A stretch of 64,000 bases of DNA, taken from contig CAWBOB010000003.1 of NCBI GenBank assembly GCA_963790335.1, positions 224,957 through 288,956 of the forward strand, given 5' to 3'. The translations under genes were made by a program, and so were the position numbers. Position 1 is the stretch's first letter; each line of letters opens with the position of its first letter. Source of the stretch: JAOUEA01 sp963790335. GTDB taxonomy: Bacteria > Actinomycetota > UBA4738 > HRBIN12. Shown piece after piece: positions 17,852 to 26,186 of the stretch. Below the pieces are notes generated by a model. The model saw only the letters and a program-made list of their open reading frames with translations. It searched no databases and was not told the origin of the DNA.

Positions 17852-17885
17852 GCGTGAGCGAGTCTACGCCGGGCATACTCCTGCC

Positions 17886-18653
17886 ATGCCCTCCGAACGG
17901 ACGATCCGGATGCTCATCGCCTACGACGGGTCGGGTTTCCGTGGGTGGGCCGCTCAGCGTGACGGGCACCTCCGCACGGTGGAAGGAGTCGTGACCGAGG
18001 TGCTCGCCGCCGTGCTGGGTTCGCCGGTGAAGCTCTCGGTTGCCGGGCGCACCGACGCCGGGGTGCACGCCCGTGGGCAGGTGGCATCGTTCGTGACGTC
18101 CGCGACCCGAGCGATGCCGGCCATCAGAGCTGCGCTGAACGGCCGGCTCGCGCCCGAGGTGGTGGTGCGGTCGATCGCACGCGCGCCGTCCGGTTTCGAC
18201 GCGCGTTCGTCGGCGTCGGCGCGCGAGTACCGGTACCGGGTCGACGTCGGCGACGTCCCCGACCCGTTCACCGCCTCGTGGGTCTGGCACCTCCCGTGCG
18301 AGCCGGACCTTCGAGCCATGCGGGCTGCCGCGCAGCACCTGATCGGAGAGCGCGACTTCACCTCGTTCTGCCGCCATCCCGGACCCGGCAGACCCACCGT
18401 GCGGGATCTGCAGCGCGTGAGCGTGGTGCGCCGCGGTGAGCGCCTGGAGCTCGGGTTCCGCGCGAACGCGTTCCTGCATCAGATGGTGCGATCACTCACG
18501 GGCACGCTCGTCGCGGTCGGCCGAGGCAGGCTCGAGGCGGATGACATCCCGGTGATCCTGGCCGCCCGGGACCGTGCGGCCGCGCGTGACATCGCGCCGC
18601 CTCACGGCCTCACCCTCGAACGAGTGGTGTACGGCCGGCGCACGCGAGGCTGA
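17886..18653 (+). CDS. truA: tRNA pseudouridine(38-40) synthase TruA
   Basis: Forms pseudouridine at positions 38-40 of the anticodon stem-loop. ATG 17886 gives 255 residues, MPSERTIRMLIAYDGSGFRGWAAQ. The catalytic Asp is D57 in AGRTDAGVHA; also HLIGERDFTSFCRH and FLHQMVRSLTGTLVAVGRG, both typical. CATACT ends 6 bases before the ATG, with no Shine-Dalgarno sequence, so the message may be leaderless. Placement between rplQ and rplM is standard. Confidence 0.95.
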   Translation: MPSERTIRMLIAYDGSGFRGWAAQRDGHLRTVEGVVTEVLAAVLGSPVKLSVAGRTDAGVHARGQVASFVTSATRAMPAIRAALNGRLAPEVVVRSIARAPSGFDARSSASAREYRYRVDVGDVPDPFTASWVWHLPCEPDLRAMRAAAQHLIGERDFTSFCRHPGPGRPTVRDLQRVSVVRRGERLELGFRANAFLHQMVRSLTGTLVAVGRGRLEADDIPVILAARDRAAARDIAPPHGLTLERVVYGRRTRG

Positions 18654-18678
18654 CCGGGCACGGAGCGCGGCTCGCTCT

Positions 18679-18708
18679 TTGACGACCCGAGGAGAGCGCA
18701 GGTAGTCT
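18679..18708 (+). promoter_or_regulatory. Promoter for rplM-rpsI
   Basis: TTGACG at 18679-18684 and TAGTCT at 18703-18708 with an 18-base spacer form a good housekeeping promoter. It would give a leader of about 35 bases before the rplM ATG. Confidence 0.65.
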
Positions 18709-18749
18709 GACCCGTCGCCCGGGATCCTCCTGGCCGATCTCCACGCCCA

Positions 18750-19268
18750 ATGAAGACCTACTCTCCGAAGCCTGAGCACATCGAGCGCAGCTGGTACGTC
18801 ATCGACGCCGGCGGAAAGGTGCTGGGCAGGGTCGCCTCCGAGGCCGCGGCGCTGTTGCGCGGCAAGCACAAGCCGATCTTCGCCCCCCACATGGACACCG
18901 GCGATCACGTGATCATCGTGAACGCCGACCAGGTGGAGCTCACGGGAGGCAAGGAGCTCAAGAAGTTCGCCTACCGGCATTCGGGCTATCCGGGCGGCAT
19001 CACCGCCACCCGCTACGACGAGCTGATGCGCACACGGCCGGTGTTCGCGGTCGAGAAGGCGGTCAGGGGCATGCTTCCCAAGACCCGGCTGGGGCGGTCG
19101 ATGATCCGCAAGCTCCACGTGGTGCCGGGACCCGACCATCCGCACGAGGCGCAGAAGCCGGTCGTGTACACGCTCGGTCAGCCCCCGATGTGGCAGGGTC
19201 TGCCGGGTTCGACGCAGGCGCCGGCCGGATCATCGAACGCGCCGACCGCCGACGAGACCGAGGAGTGA
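18750..19268 (+). CDS. rplM: 50S ribosomal protein L13 with C-terminal extension
   Basis: Early-assembly large-subunit protein. 172 residues against a usual 142-150: MKTYSPKPEHIERSWYVIDAGGKVLGRVASEAAALLRGKHKPIFAPHMDTGDHVIIVNA, then AVRGMLPKTRLGRSMIRKLHVVPGPDHPHEAQKP; the last 25 or so residues (GSTQAPAGSSNAPTADETEE) are a disordered acidic tail. rpsI follows after 4 bases. Confidence 0.97.
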   Translation: MKTYSPKPEHIERSWYVIDAGGKVLGRVASEAAALLRGKHKPIFAPHMDTGDHVIIVNADQVELTGGKELKKFAYRHSGYPGGITATRYDELMRTRPVFAVEKAVRGMLPKTRLGRSMIRKLHVVPGPDHPHEAQKPVVYTLGQPPMWQGLPGSTQAPAGSSNAPTADETEE

Positions 19269-19272
19269 ACCG

Positions 19273-19668
19273 TTGGCCGTGACCACCGCGACGATCTCGA
19301 CCGGCCGCCGCAAGGAAGCCGTCGCAAGGGTCCGGCTCGTGCCGGGCTCGGGAGCGTTCGACATCAACGGGCGCCCTCTCGACGAGTACTTCCCCACGCG
19401 CGTGCACCGCATGGTCGCCCAGTCGCCGCTGCGCTCGGCCGGTCGCGACCGAGACCTCGATGTGATCGCCACCATCAAAGGGGGCGGGATCAGCGGCCAG
19501 GCCGGTGCGATCCGGCTCGGCATCGCACGGGCGTTGATCGATCTCGACCCGGAGCTCCGAGCCCAACTCAAGGCCGAGGGGTTCCTCACCCGTGACGCGC
19601 GGGAGAAGGAACGTCGCAAGTACGGCCTGAAGAAGGCCCGCAAGGCCCCGCAGTACTCGAAGCGCTGA
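19273..19668 (+). CDS. rpsI: 30S ribosomal protein S9
   Basis: Head protein whose C-terminal tail contacts P-site tRNA. 131 residues from a TTG start behind GAGGAG; a GTG two codons later is possible. Signatures ISTGRRKEAVARVRLVPGSGAFDINGRPLDEYF and GGGISGQAGAIRLGIARAL; the C-terminus KKARKAPQYSKR ends in the conserved Lys-Arg. Confidence 0.97.
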   Translation: MAVTTATISTGRRKEAVARVRLVPGSGAFDINGRPLDEYFPTRVHRMVAQSPLRSAGRDRDLDVIATIKGGGISGQAGAIRLGIARALIDLDPELRAQLKAEGFLTRDAREKERRKYGLKKARKAPQYSKR

Positions 19669-19723
19669 CCTCCGGGCGTGCCGGGCCTGCGGCCCGCGCC
19701 ACGTCCACGAAGGAGGCACGCTG

Positions 19724-20905
19724 ATGGTTCGAGAGGTCGCTCCCGGGGTCCGGAGCTGGGCCAGCGAGCTCGACGAGGCGACCCTCGAGCAGGCAGCGCG
19801 CACGGCTCGTCTGCCGATCCTCGCTGGGCCGATCGCGCTTATGCCCGACGCACATCTGGGCATGGGCGCCACGATCGGCTCGGTGATCGCTACGGAGTCT
19901 GCGGTGATCCCGTCGGCCGTCGGTGTCGACATCGGTTGCGGCATGGCGGCCCGACGACTGGACCTCCGCGTGGAGGATCTTCCCGACGCAGGGCTCGACG
20001 GGTGGGTGGACCGGATGCGCGCGGCGGTGCCCGCCGGACTGGGTCGCTGGCACGGCGAGGCATCGCCGGAGGCGATGGCGTGGCTCGCCGACCATCACCC
20101 TCCAAGCGGGCTCGATTCGGCTCGGGTGGCTGCGCAGCTCGGCACCCTCGGGTCGGGGAACCACTTCATCGAGCTGGCGCACGACGAGGAGGGGTCGATC
20201 TGGATCCTGCTGCATTCCGGTTCGCGGGGTGGCGGCAACCGGCTCGCGACCCGGCACGTCAAGGTGGCCAAGCGGCTCCATCGGGGCCTGGGCACGCAGC
20301 TCGAGGACCCCGAGCTCGCCTGGCTGCAGCGTGGCACCCCCGAGTTCGAGGCGTACATCAGAGACCTGGGCTGGGCGCAGTCCTACGCGCGGGCGAACCG
20401 GCGCCTGCTGCTGGCGGGCACCCATCGTCAGCTCGAGGCCGAGCTCGGGCGAGCACTGCGCGCCACCGACGAGGTCAACTGCCACCACAACTACACCGAG
20501 CTGGAGGAGTTCGCCGGACGCATGCTGTGGATCACCCGCAAGGGCGCGATCCATGCGGGCGTCGGCGCTCGCGGGCTGATCCCGGGGAGCATGGGCCAGC
20601 GCTCCTACGTCGTGAGGGGCTTGGGCAACGACGACGCCTATCGATCCTCGTCGCACGGGGCGGGGCGGCGCATGAGCCGGACCCAAGCACGCAAGACGCT
20701 GTCGGTCGAGACCCTCGAGCACCAGATGGCCGGGCGATCCTGGCAGGCAGGCGACGCCCTGGCACTGCTCGACGAGCACCCCGACGCCTACAAGTCGCTC
20801 GAGCAGGTCATGCGTGATCAGGCAGATCTCGTGGAGGTGGAGCACGAGCTCAGCGCGCTCGCGAACTACAAGGGGATCGAGCGGGTGCGAGGCTCGCGGG
20901 GCTGA
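19724..20905 (+). CDS. rtcB: RtcB-like RNA ligase (3'-phosphate/5'-OH)
   Basis: GTP- and Mn-dependent ligase that joins RNA 3'-phosphate or 2',3'-cyclic phosphate to 5'-OH ends. 393 residues. Metal-site and GMP motifs are all visible: MPDAHLGMGATIGSVIATE, VGVDIGCGM (D70, C72), GTLGSGNHFIEL (H147), HSGSRGGGN (H164), VNCHHNY, TRKGAIHA, IPGSMGQRSYVV and SSHGAGRRMSR, whose H311 is the expected guanylylated His. An AAGGAGG site precedes ATG 19724. No archease partner is nearby. Its 3' end overlaps the convergent DUF2007 gene by 40 bases. RNA repair is inferred from the family. Confidence 0.93.
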   Translation: MVREVAPGVRSWASELDEATLEQAARTARLPILAGPIALMPDAHLGMGATIGSVIATESAVIPSAVGVDIGCGMAARRLDLRVEDLPDAGLDGWVDRMRAAVPAGLGRWHGEASPEAMAWLADHHPPSGLDSARVAAQLGTLGSGNHFIELAHDEEGSIWILLHSGSRGGGNRLATRHVKVAKRLHRGLGTQLEDPELAWLQRGTPEFEAYIRDLGWAQSYARANRRLLLAGTHRQLEAELGRALRATDEVNCHHNYTELEEFAGRMLWITRKGAIHAGVGARGLIPGSMGQRSYVVRGLGNDDAYRSSSHGAGRRMSRTQARKTLSVETLEHQMAGRSWQAGDALALLDEHPDAYKSLEQVMRDQADLVEVEHELSALANYKGIERVRGSRG

Positions 20906-21165
20906 GCCTCGCCGACGGCATCGACATCGGCATCGGGCGCGAGCGTGTAGCGGCCCGACTGGACCTCGGCGACGATCGTCCGAGCGGCCTGTTCGTGCTC
21001 GGCCCGCACCCACACGTACACCGGCCCGGCCCGGTAGGGCCCGTCACCCTCGCCGTTGATCATGGCGTCGATGCCCTCGGCCTCGAGGCGACCGCGCATC
21101 ATCTCCCCGGCGACGGCGTCGGTGCTCGCGTAGACCCGGACGAGATGATCGCGCATGCGAGCCAT
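20866..21165 (-). CDS. DUF2007-type small protein (putative signal-transducing protein)
   Basis: About 99 residues. RDHLVRVYASTDAVAGEMMRGRLEAEGIDAMINGE, then PVYVWVRAEHEQAARTIVAEVQSG, matches the DUF2007 pattern of a small alpha-beta domain resembling GlnB-like sensors; no role is established. The start at 21165 (MARMRD) or at 21156, nine bases in with better Shine-Dalgarno spacing, is open. The C-terminal 30 residues are less conserved-looking and lie partly in the overlap with rtcB. Confidence 0.7.
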   Translation of the reverse strand: MARMRDHLVRVYASTDAVAGEMMRGRLEAEGIDAMINGEGDGPYRAGPVYVWVRAEHEQAARTIVAEVQSGRYTLAPDADVDAVGEAQPREPRTRSIPL

Positions 21166-21214
21166 CTTCCCACGTCCGGCGGATCTCGATGAGGCACGCC
21201 AGGGGACGTATGCA

Positions 21215-21280
21215 TTGACATCCATCGATGGCCTCTGCCATCCTTCCCCTCGGAAACATAGAAGATCATCGATCGATGAT
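21215..21280 (+). promoter_or_regulatory. ars promoter and ArsR operator candidates
   Basis: A perfect -35 hexamer TTGACA (21215-21220) is followed at once by the palindrome CCATCGATGG (21222-21231). A second, perfect 16-base palindrome ATCATCGATCGATGAT lies at 21265-21280, 14 bases before arsR. Dyads of this ATC-GAT type over the promoter are typical of ArsR/SmtB repressors, so arsenite-released autorepression is inferred. A -10 element was not fixed with certainty. Confidence 0.6.
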
Positions 21281-21294
21281 GACGAGGAGCGGCG

Positions 21295-21666
21295 GTGACG
21301 ACCACAGCATCGGCGATCGGGTCCCCGGCTCAGCGTTGCGTGCCGATCGACCGTGACGGCATGACGCTCCGGGAAGCGGTGACGACCGCGTCGGTCTTCA
21401 AGGCGCTCGGCGACCCGCATCGGGTGCGCATCGTGAACATGCTCGCGACGGCCAGGGAGGCCGTCTGCGTCTGCGACCTCACCGGTTTCCTCGGGCTCTC
21501 GCAGCCCACGGTGAGCCATCACATGCGCAAGCTGGTCGACGCGGGGCTGCTCGCCAGGGAGCAGCGGGGCGTGTGGGCGTACTACTCGCTCCGCGACGAT
21601 GCCTTGCGACGGCTCGGATCGGTGCTCGGTTCCGACACGGTCCGAACGGAAGGGGAACGGCGATGA
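21295..21666 (+). CDS. arsR: ArsR-family arsenite-responsive repressor
   Basis: Winged-helix repressor of the arsenic operon. 123 residues, GTG start with a GAGGAG site. The helix-turn-helix is DLTGFLGLSQPTVSHHMRKLVDAGLLAREQRGVWAYYSL. C58 and C60 in VCVCDL are the classic ArsR metal(loid) pair just before the recognition helices; C15 in the N-terminus may be the third ligand. Overlaps arsM by 4 bases. Confidence 0.93.
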   Translation: MTTTASAIGSPAQRCVPIDRDGMTLREAVTTASVFKALGDPHRVRIVNMLATAREAVCVCDLTGFLGLSQPTVSHHMRKLVDAGLLAREQRGVWAYYSLRDDALRRLGSVLGSDTVRTEGERR

Positions 21667-22448
21667 ACGAGCTGAGGGATCGGGTGCGCGAGCGGTATGC
21701 AGCCGCTGCGAACGCCGTGGCGACGGGGCGCGCCGCCGACGACAACGGGGCCGACATGACCGAGTGCCTCGACGGCTGCGCGCCGGAGCACGGTCTCGGG
21801 CTCGCGCTCTACGATGCCGCCTCCCGCGCGGATCTTCCGCAGGACGCGGTGCTCGCAAGCCTCGGGTGCGGCAACCCGACGGTCATCGCCGAGCTCCACG
21901 AGGGTGAGACGGTGCTCGATCTCGGATCGGGGGGCGGCATCGACGTGCTGCTGTCGGCTCGACGGGTCGGTCCCTCGGGCATGGCGTTCGGCCTGGACAT
22001 GACCGAGGAGATGCTCGAGCTGGCGCGCGCCAACGCTGCGGAGGCAGGGGCGAGCAACGTCGAGTTCCTGCAGGGGTTCATCGAGTCGGTGCCGCTGCCG
22101 GACGCGAGCGTCGACGTGGTGATCTCGAATTGCGTGATCAACCTGTCGACCGACAAGCCACGCGTCATCGACGAGATGTTCCGCGTGGTGCGGCCGGGGG
22201 GACGACTCGGCATCAGCGACGTCGTCGCCGACGATCGCCTCACGCCCGCGGAACGGTCGGCACGCGGTTCCTACGTCGGCTGTATCGCCGGCGCCCTGTC
22301 GTTCTCCGAGTACCGGTCGGAGCTCGCACGCGCGGGCTTCGTCGACATCGAGGTCGAGCCTACGCACGAGCTCACCGACGGCATCCACAGCGCCATCGTG
22401 CGGGGGGCCAAGCCACCCGCGATGACATCGTCCGAGCGTCTGTCGTGA
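21663..22448 (+). CDS. arsM: Arsenite S-adenosylmethionine methyltransferase
   Basis: Methylates As(III) to mono-, di- and trimethylated arsenicals. ATG 21663 overlaps the arsR stop; 261 residues. The SAM-binding motif is ETVLDLGSGGGIDVLLSARRVGPSG, with the acidic loop GLDMTEEML. The three arsenic-binding cysteines of the family are at C69 (LGCGNPT), C157 (NCVINLSTDK) and C207 (YVGCIAGAL). An extra Cys pair, C35 and C39, is near the N-terminus. Translationally coupled to arsR and arsC. Confidence 0.93.
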   Translation: MNELRDRVRERYAAAANAVATGRAADDNGADMTECLDGCAPEHGLGLALYDAASRADLPQDAVLASLGCGNPTVIAELHEGETVLDLGSGGGIDVLLSARRVGPSGMAFGLDMTEEMLELARANAAEAGASNVEFLQGFIESVPLPDASVDVVISNCVINLSTDKPRVIDEMFRVVRPGGRLGISDVVADDRLTPAERSARGSYVGCIAGALSFSEYRSELARAGFVDIEVEPTHELTDGIHSAIVRGAKPPAMTSSERLS

Positions 22449-22885
22449 CGGATCACACGCCGGTGGTGCTCTTCGTGTGCGTGCACAACGCCGGCCGGAG
22501 CAAGATGGCGGCCGCGTTCCTCGAGCGGCTCGCGGGTGGAACCATCGATGTCCGGTCGGCCGGAAGCGCGCCGGCCGACGAGGTCGATCCGACCGTGGTC
22601 GAGGCGATGAGCGAGGTCGGTATCGACATCTCGGCCACTCGCCCCGCCCGTGTGAGCGACGATGCGGTTCGGGCGGCGGACGTGGTGGTCACGATGGGAT
22701 GCGGTGATGCCTGTCCCGTCTACCCGGGGAGGCGATACGAGGATTGGGAGCTCGACGACCCGGCCGGCGCGAGCCTCGACGCGGTGCGCGCGATCCGCGA
22801 CGAGATCGACCGGCGCGTTCGGGTGCTGGCCGCCGGCCTCGGGTCCGGCGGATCCGACGTGCGCGAGCCGTCGCCCCTGGGGTAG
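22445..22885 (+). CDS. arsC: Arsenate reductase, low-MW phosphatase-type
   Basis: Reduces arsenate to arsenite. GTG 22445 overlaps the arsM stop; 146 residues. The P-loop CVHNAGRS holds nucleophile C12; C86 and C90 in MGCGDACP are the candidate relay cysteines, as in the thioredoxin- or mycothiol-coupled class. Which thiol system is used cannot be told. No arsenite efflux pump (arsB/acr3) is in the cluster, so methylation by ArsM may be the outlet. Confidence 0.92.
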   Translation: MTDHTPVVLFVCVHNAGRSKMAAAFLERLAGGTIDVRSAGSAPADEVDPTVVEAMSEVGIDISATRPARVSDDAVRAADVVVTMGCGDACPVYPGRRYEDWELDDPAGASLDAVRAIRDEIDRRVRVLAAGLGSGGSDVREPSPLG

Positions 22886-22888
22886 CCT
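22883..22888 (+). promoter_or_regulatory. Possible -10 box for leaderless glmM
   Basis: TAGCCT ends 6 bases before the glmM GTG, with no Shine-Dalgarno sequence. The box overlaps the arsC stop, which would keep glmM expression independent of the ars operon. Confidence 0.4.
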
Positions 22889-22894
22889 CGCTCG

Positions 22895-24220
22895 GTGACG
22901 CAGCGGCTGTTCGGCACTGACGGGGTCCGGGGGCTCGCAGGCACCGATCTGACCGAGGACCTGGCGTATCGGCTGGGGCGTGCCGCCGTGCTCGTGCTCG
23001 CACGCGAAGGCGAGACGCCGACGTTCGTCGTCGGTCGCGATCCGCGGGCATCGGGGGAATGGCTCGAAGACGCGCTCATCGAAGGCATCAGGGAAGCGGG
23101 TGCCGACGCCTTCATCGCGGGGGTGGAACCCACGCCGGCGATCGCCTTCCTCACGGCCGATCTCGGGGCGACGAGCGGCGTCGTGATCTCCGCGTCGCAC
23201 AACCCGCCGGAGTACAACGGGATCAAGTTCTTCGATGCTGCCGGAGCCAAGCTCCACGACGCGATCGAGGATCGCATCGAAGCGGCGCTCGACCGAGAGC
23301 CGGCGCCATCGACGCGCGCGGGCGAGACCCGTCCGATCGGCGACGGTCGCGCCCGGTACCGCGACCATCTGCGATCGGCCGCCGACGGCCGTCTCGACGG
23401 CATGCGGGTCGTGGTGGACTGTGCGAACGGTGCCGCGTGGGAGCTGGCTCCCGCCGTGCTCGAAGATCTCGGAGCCGAGGTGCACGCGATCCACGCCGAC
23501 CCCGACGGCAAGAACATCAACGACGGCTGTGGGGCCTTGTACCCGGAGGTCGTCGCCACCGAGGTCGTGCGCCTCGCAGCCGACGCCGGGGTCTCGCTCG
23601 ACGGCGACGCCGACCGAGCGCTGTTCGCCGACGCCACCGGGGCGATCGTCGACGGCGACCAGGTGCTCGCTGCCTGTGCCGTGGCGCTCCGCGACCGCGC
23701 GCGGCTCACCGGCAACACCGTCGTGACCACGGTGATGGCCAACCTCGGCTTCCATCATGCGATGCGGGAGGAAGCGATCGACGTGGTCTCATCGAAGGTC
23801 GGTGATCGCTACGTGGTGGAGGACATGCAGCGCACGGGAGCCGTCATCGGCGGGGAGCAGTCGGGACACGTGATCTTCGGCGATCTGTCCAAGACCGGCG
23901 ACGGTGTGCTCACCGCCGTTCGTTTCCTCGCGCTGGCCGCGGCTACGGAGCGATCGGTCCGCGACCTCGCCTCCGTGATGCATCGATACCCGCAACGCCT
24001 GATCAACATCGAGGTCGGGGACCGGTCGATCGCCGACAGCGGAGCGGTGCGCCGCGCCGTCGCCGATGCGGAGGCGGCGCTCGGCCTCGACGGCAGGGTC
24101 CTGGTACGCCCGTCCGGCACGGAGCCGATCGTGCGGGTGATGGTGGAGGCAGCGACCGAGCAGCTCGCGAGCGAGCACGCCGAGCGCATCGCCACCGCCG
24201 TTCGGTCGGCGGCCGGCTGA
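22895..24220 (+). CDS. glmM: Phosphoglucosamine mutase
   Basis: Converts glucosamine-6-phosphate to glucosamine-1-phosphate for peptidoglycan. 441 residues. N-terminal FGTDGVRGLAG; catalytic serine S101 in ISASHNPPEYNGIK; metal loop DGDADRALF; sugar-binding GGEQSGHVIF; phosphate-binding RPSGTEPIVRVMVEA. The GTG start lacks a ribosome binding site. It works directly with glmS downstream. Confidence 0.97.
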   Translation: MTQRLFGTDGVRGLAGTDLTEDLAYRLGRAAVLVLAREGETPTFVVGRDPRASGEWLEDALIEGIREAGADAFIAGVEPTPAIAFLTADLGATSGVVISASHNPPEYNGIKFFDAAGAKLHDAIEDRIEAALDREPAPSTRAGETRPIGDGRARYRDHLRSAADGRLDGMRVVVDCANGAAWELAPAVLEDLGAEVHAIHADPDGKNINDGCGALYPEVVATEVVRLAADAGVSLDGDADRALFADATGAIVDGDQVLAACAVALRDRARLTGNTVVTTVMANLGFHHAMREEAIDVVSSKVGDRYVVEDMQRTGAVIGGEQSGHVIFGDLSKTGDGVLTAVRFLALAAATERSVRDLASVMHRYPQRLINIEVGDRSIADSGAVRRAVADAEAALGLDGRVLVRPSGTEPIVRVMVEAATEQLASEHAERIATAVRSAAG

Positions 24221-24274
24221 GCAGGTCGGTCTCGGAAGTCAACCCACCCGGCTTCCTCGGGCGGGCACCACCTG

Positions 24275-24280
24275 TAGGGT
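24275..24280 (+). promoter_or_regulatory. Possible -10 box for leaderless glmS
   Basis: TAGGGT ends 6 bases before the glmS ATG in a 66-base gap after glmM. No ribozyme-like leader precedes glmS, unlike in Firmicutes: the gap is too short for a glmS ribozyme. Confidence 0.4.
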
Positions 24281-24286
24281 GAAGCC

Positions 24287-26128
24287 ATGTGCGGCATCGT
24301 TGCCTATGTCGGACCCGACGAGGCGCTTCCGATCATCCTGGAAGGCCTTCGCCGGCTCGAGTATCGCGGTTACGACTCGGCAGGCGTGGCCGTGTCCGAC
24401 GGAGAGCTGCACGTCGTCAAGCGTGCCGGGAAGCTCGCCGAGCTCGAGGGCGCGCTCGATGCGACGGCGGTGAGCGAGACGCCGCGCGGCACCGCCGGCA
24501 TGGGCCACACCCGGTGGGCAACCCATGGGGCGCCCACCGACCGCAACGCGCATCCGCACCTCGACTGCACGGGCGCCGTCGCCGTGATCCACAACGGCAT
24601 CATCGAGAACTTCCGGTCGCTGCGTGAGCGGCTCGACAAGCGTGGCCACACCTTCGCGTCGGAGACCGACACCGAGTGTGTCTCCCACCTGATCGAGGAG
24701 ATGCTCCGCGAAGCTCGTGGTTCGCTCACCGACGCCGTGCGTCGCGCCGTGGGTCAGCTCGAGGGCGCCTACTCGCTCGTCGTGTGTGCGGTGAGCGACC
24801 CCGACACGCTGGTCGGCGTGAAGGTGTCGTCTCCGCTGATCGTGGGTGTCGGCGACGGCGAGACGATGCTCGCTTCCGATATCCCCGCGGTACTGCACCG
24901 CACGTCGACCGTGATCCCGCTCGACGAGGGCATGATCGTCGAGGTTCGCCGAGCGGGCGCGACGTTCAGCGATCTCGAAGGGGCACCGCTCGACCCACGG
25001 CCGATCACGGTCGACTGGGACGTCGCGCGCGCCCAGAAGGGCGGCTACGACACGTTCATGCGCAAGGAGATCGACGAGCAGCCGGCCGCGATCCGGGACA
25101 CGCTCGTCGGCAGGACCGTCGCCGGACGGCTCGCACTCGACGAGCTGCACGTGAGCGACGACACCCTGCGCGAGGTGAGCAAGGTGTTCGTGGTCGCCTG
25201 CGGAACCGCCTTCCACTCGGGTCTCGTGGCGAAGTACGCCATCGAGCACTGGACACGGCTTCCGGTCGAGATCGAGATCGCGAGCGAGTTCCGCTATCGC
25301 GACCCCGTGCTGGGTCCCGACACCCTGACGCTCGCCGTCTCGCAGTCGGGGGAGACGATCGACACCCTCGAGGCGGCGCGGCACGCCCGCCGGCAGGGGT
25401 CGCAGGTCATCGCCGTGACCAACACGGTGGGCTCGTCGCTCGCCCGTGAAGCCGACGGGGTGCTCTACACGCACGCGGGTCCCGAGATCGGTGTCGCCGC
25501 GACCAAGACGTTCGCGACGCAGATGGTCTCGCAGTACCTCGTGGCGCTCTACCTCGCGCAGATCAAGGGCACCAAGTTCCCCGAGGAGATCGCCGAGGTG
25601 CTCGCCGACCTCGATGAGCTGCCGGCCCAGGTCGAGCGCGCCATCGGTCTCGATGCCCAGGTGCTGGAACTCGCCACGCGCTTCCGGGATGCGCGTGACA
25701 TGTTGTTCATCGGCCGGCACACGGGCTACCCCGCTGCCCTGGAAGGTGCGCTCAAGCTGAAGGAGCTGAGCTACATGCATGCCGAGGGCCACCCGGCCGG
25801 GGAGCTCAAGCATGGGCCGATCGCGTTGATCGAGGACGGCCTGCCGGTCGTCGCGGTCGCCACGCAGTGCCACGTGTATCCGAAGATGCTCTCGAACATC
25901 CAGGAGGTGCGCGCCCGTGGTGCCCGGGTGATCGCGGTCGCGACCGAGGGCGACGTCGAGATCGGCGAGTTCGCGGACCACGTGCTGGCGGTGCCGGCGA
26001 CGCCCGAGCTGCTGTCGCCCGTGGTGGTGACGGTTCCGCTGCAGCTGCTGGCCTACCACGTGGCCACACTGCGCGGGTGCGACGTCGACCAGCCCCGCAA
26101 CCTCGCGAAGAGCGTCACGGTCGAGTAG
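24287..26128 (+). CDS. glmS: Glutamine-fructose-6-phosphate aminotransferase
   Basis: Makes glucosamine-6-phosphate, the first step of amino-sugar synthesis. 613 residues. The nucleophile is the Cys exposed after Met removal (MCGIVAYVG); GHTRWATHG and HNGIIENF belong to the glutaminase domain; two SIS sugar-isomerase domains follow, with SQSGETIDTLEAARHAR, and the C-terminus ends PRNLAKSVTVE, which closes the active site. Full length without frameshift. Confidence 0.98.
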   Translation: MCGIVAYVGPDEALPIILEGLRRLEYRGYDSAGVAVSDGELHVVKRAGKLAELEGALDATAVSETPRGTAGMGHTRWATHGAPTDRNAHPHLDCTGAVAVIHNGIIENFRSLRERLDKRGHTFASETDTECVSHLIEEMLREARGSLTDAVRRAVGQLEGAYSLVVCAVSDPDTLVGVKVSSPLIVGVGDGETMLASDIPAVLHRTSTVIPLDEGMIVEVRRAGATFSDLEGAPLDPRPITVDWDVARAQKGGYDTFMRKEIDEQPAAIRDTLVGRTVAGRLALDELHVSDDTLREVSKVFVVACGTAFHSGLVAKYAIEHWTRLPVEIEIASEFRYRDPVLGPDTLTLAVSQSGETIDTLEAARHARRQGSQVIAVTNTVGSSLAREADGVLYTHAGPEIGVAATKTFATQMVSQYLVALYLAQIKGTKFPEEIAEVLADLDELPAQVERAIGLDAQVLELATRFRDARDMLFIGRHTGYPAALEGALKLKELSYMHAEGHPAGELKHGPIALIEDGLPVVAVATQCHVYPKMLSNIQEVRARGARVIAVATEGDVEIGEFADHVLAVPATPELLSPVVVTVPLQLLAYHVATLRGCDVDQPRNLAKSVTVE

Positions 26129-26174
26129 CTCGCTCGGGTCCGCGAACGTGCGCCCCAGGCGCCGGACGGGCCTC

Positions 26175-26180
26175 TAAGCT
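26175..26180 (+). promoter_or_regulatory. Possible -10 box for leaderless acpS
   Basis: TAAGCT ends 6 bases before the acpS GTG, again without a Shine-Dalgarno sequence. Confidence 0.4.
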
Positions 26181-26186
26181 GGCCCC

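Noticed and set aside
24221..24286. glmS ribozyme
   Set aside because: The gap is only 66 bases, mostly taken by promoter-like sequence, and too short for the ribozyme fold.
24239..26059. 606-codon open frame on the minus strand opposite glmS
   Set aside because: It is the antisense shadow of a complete glmS in high-GC sequence; the translation is His/Arg/Val-rich without any recognisable domain.
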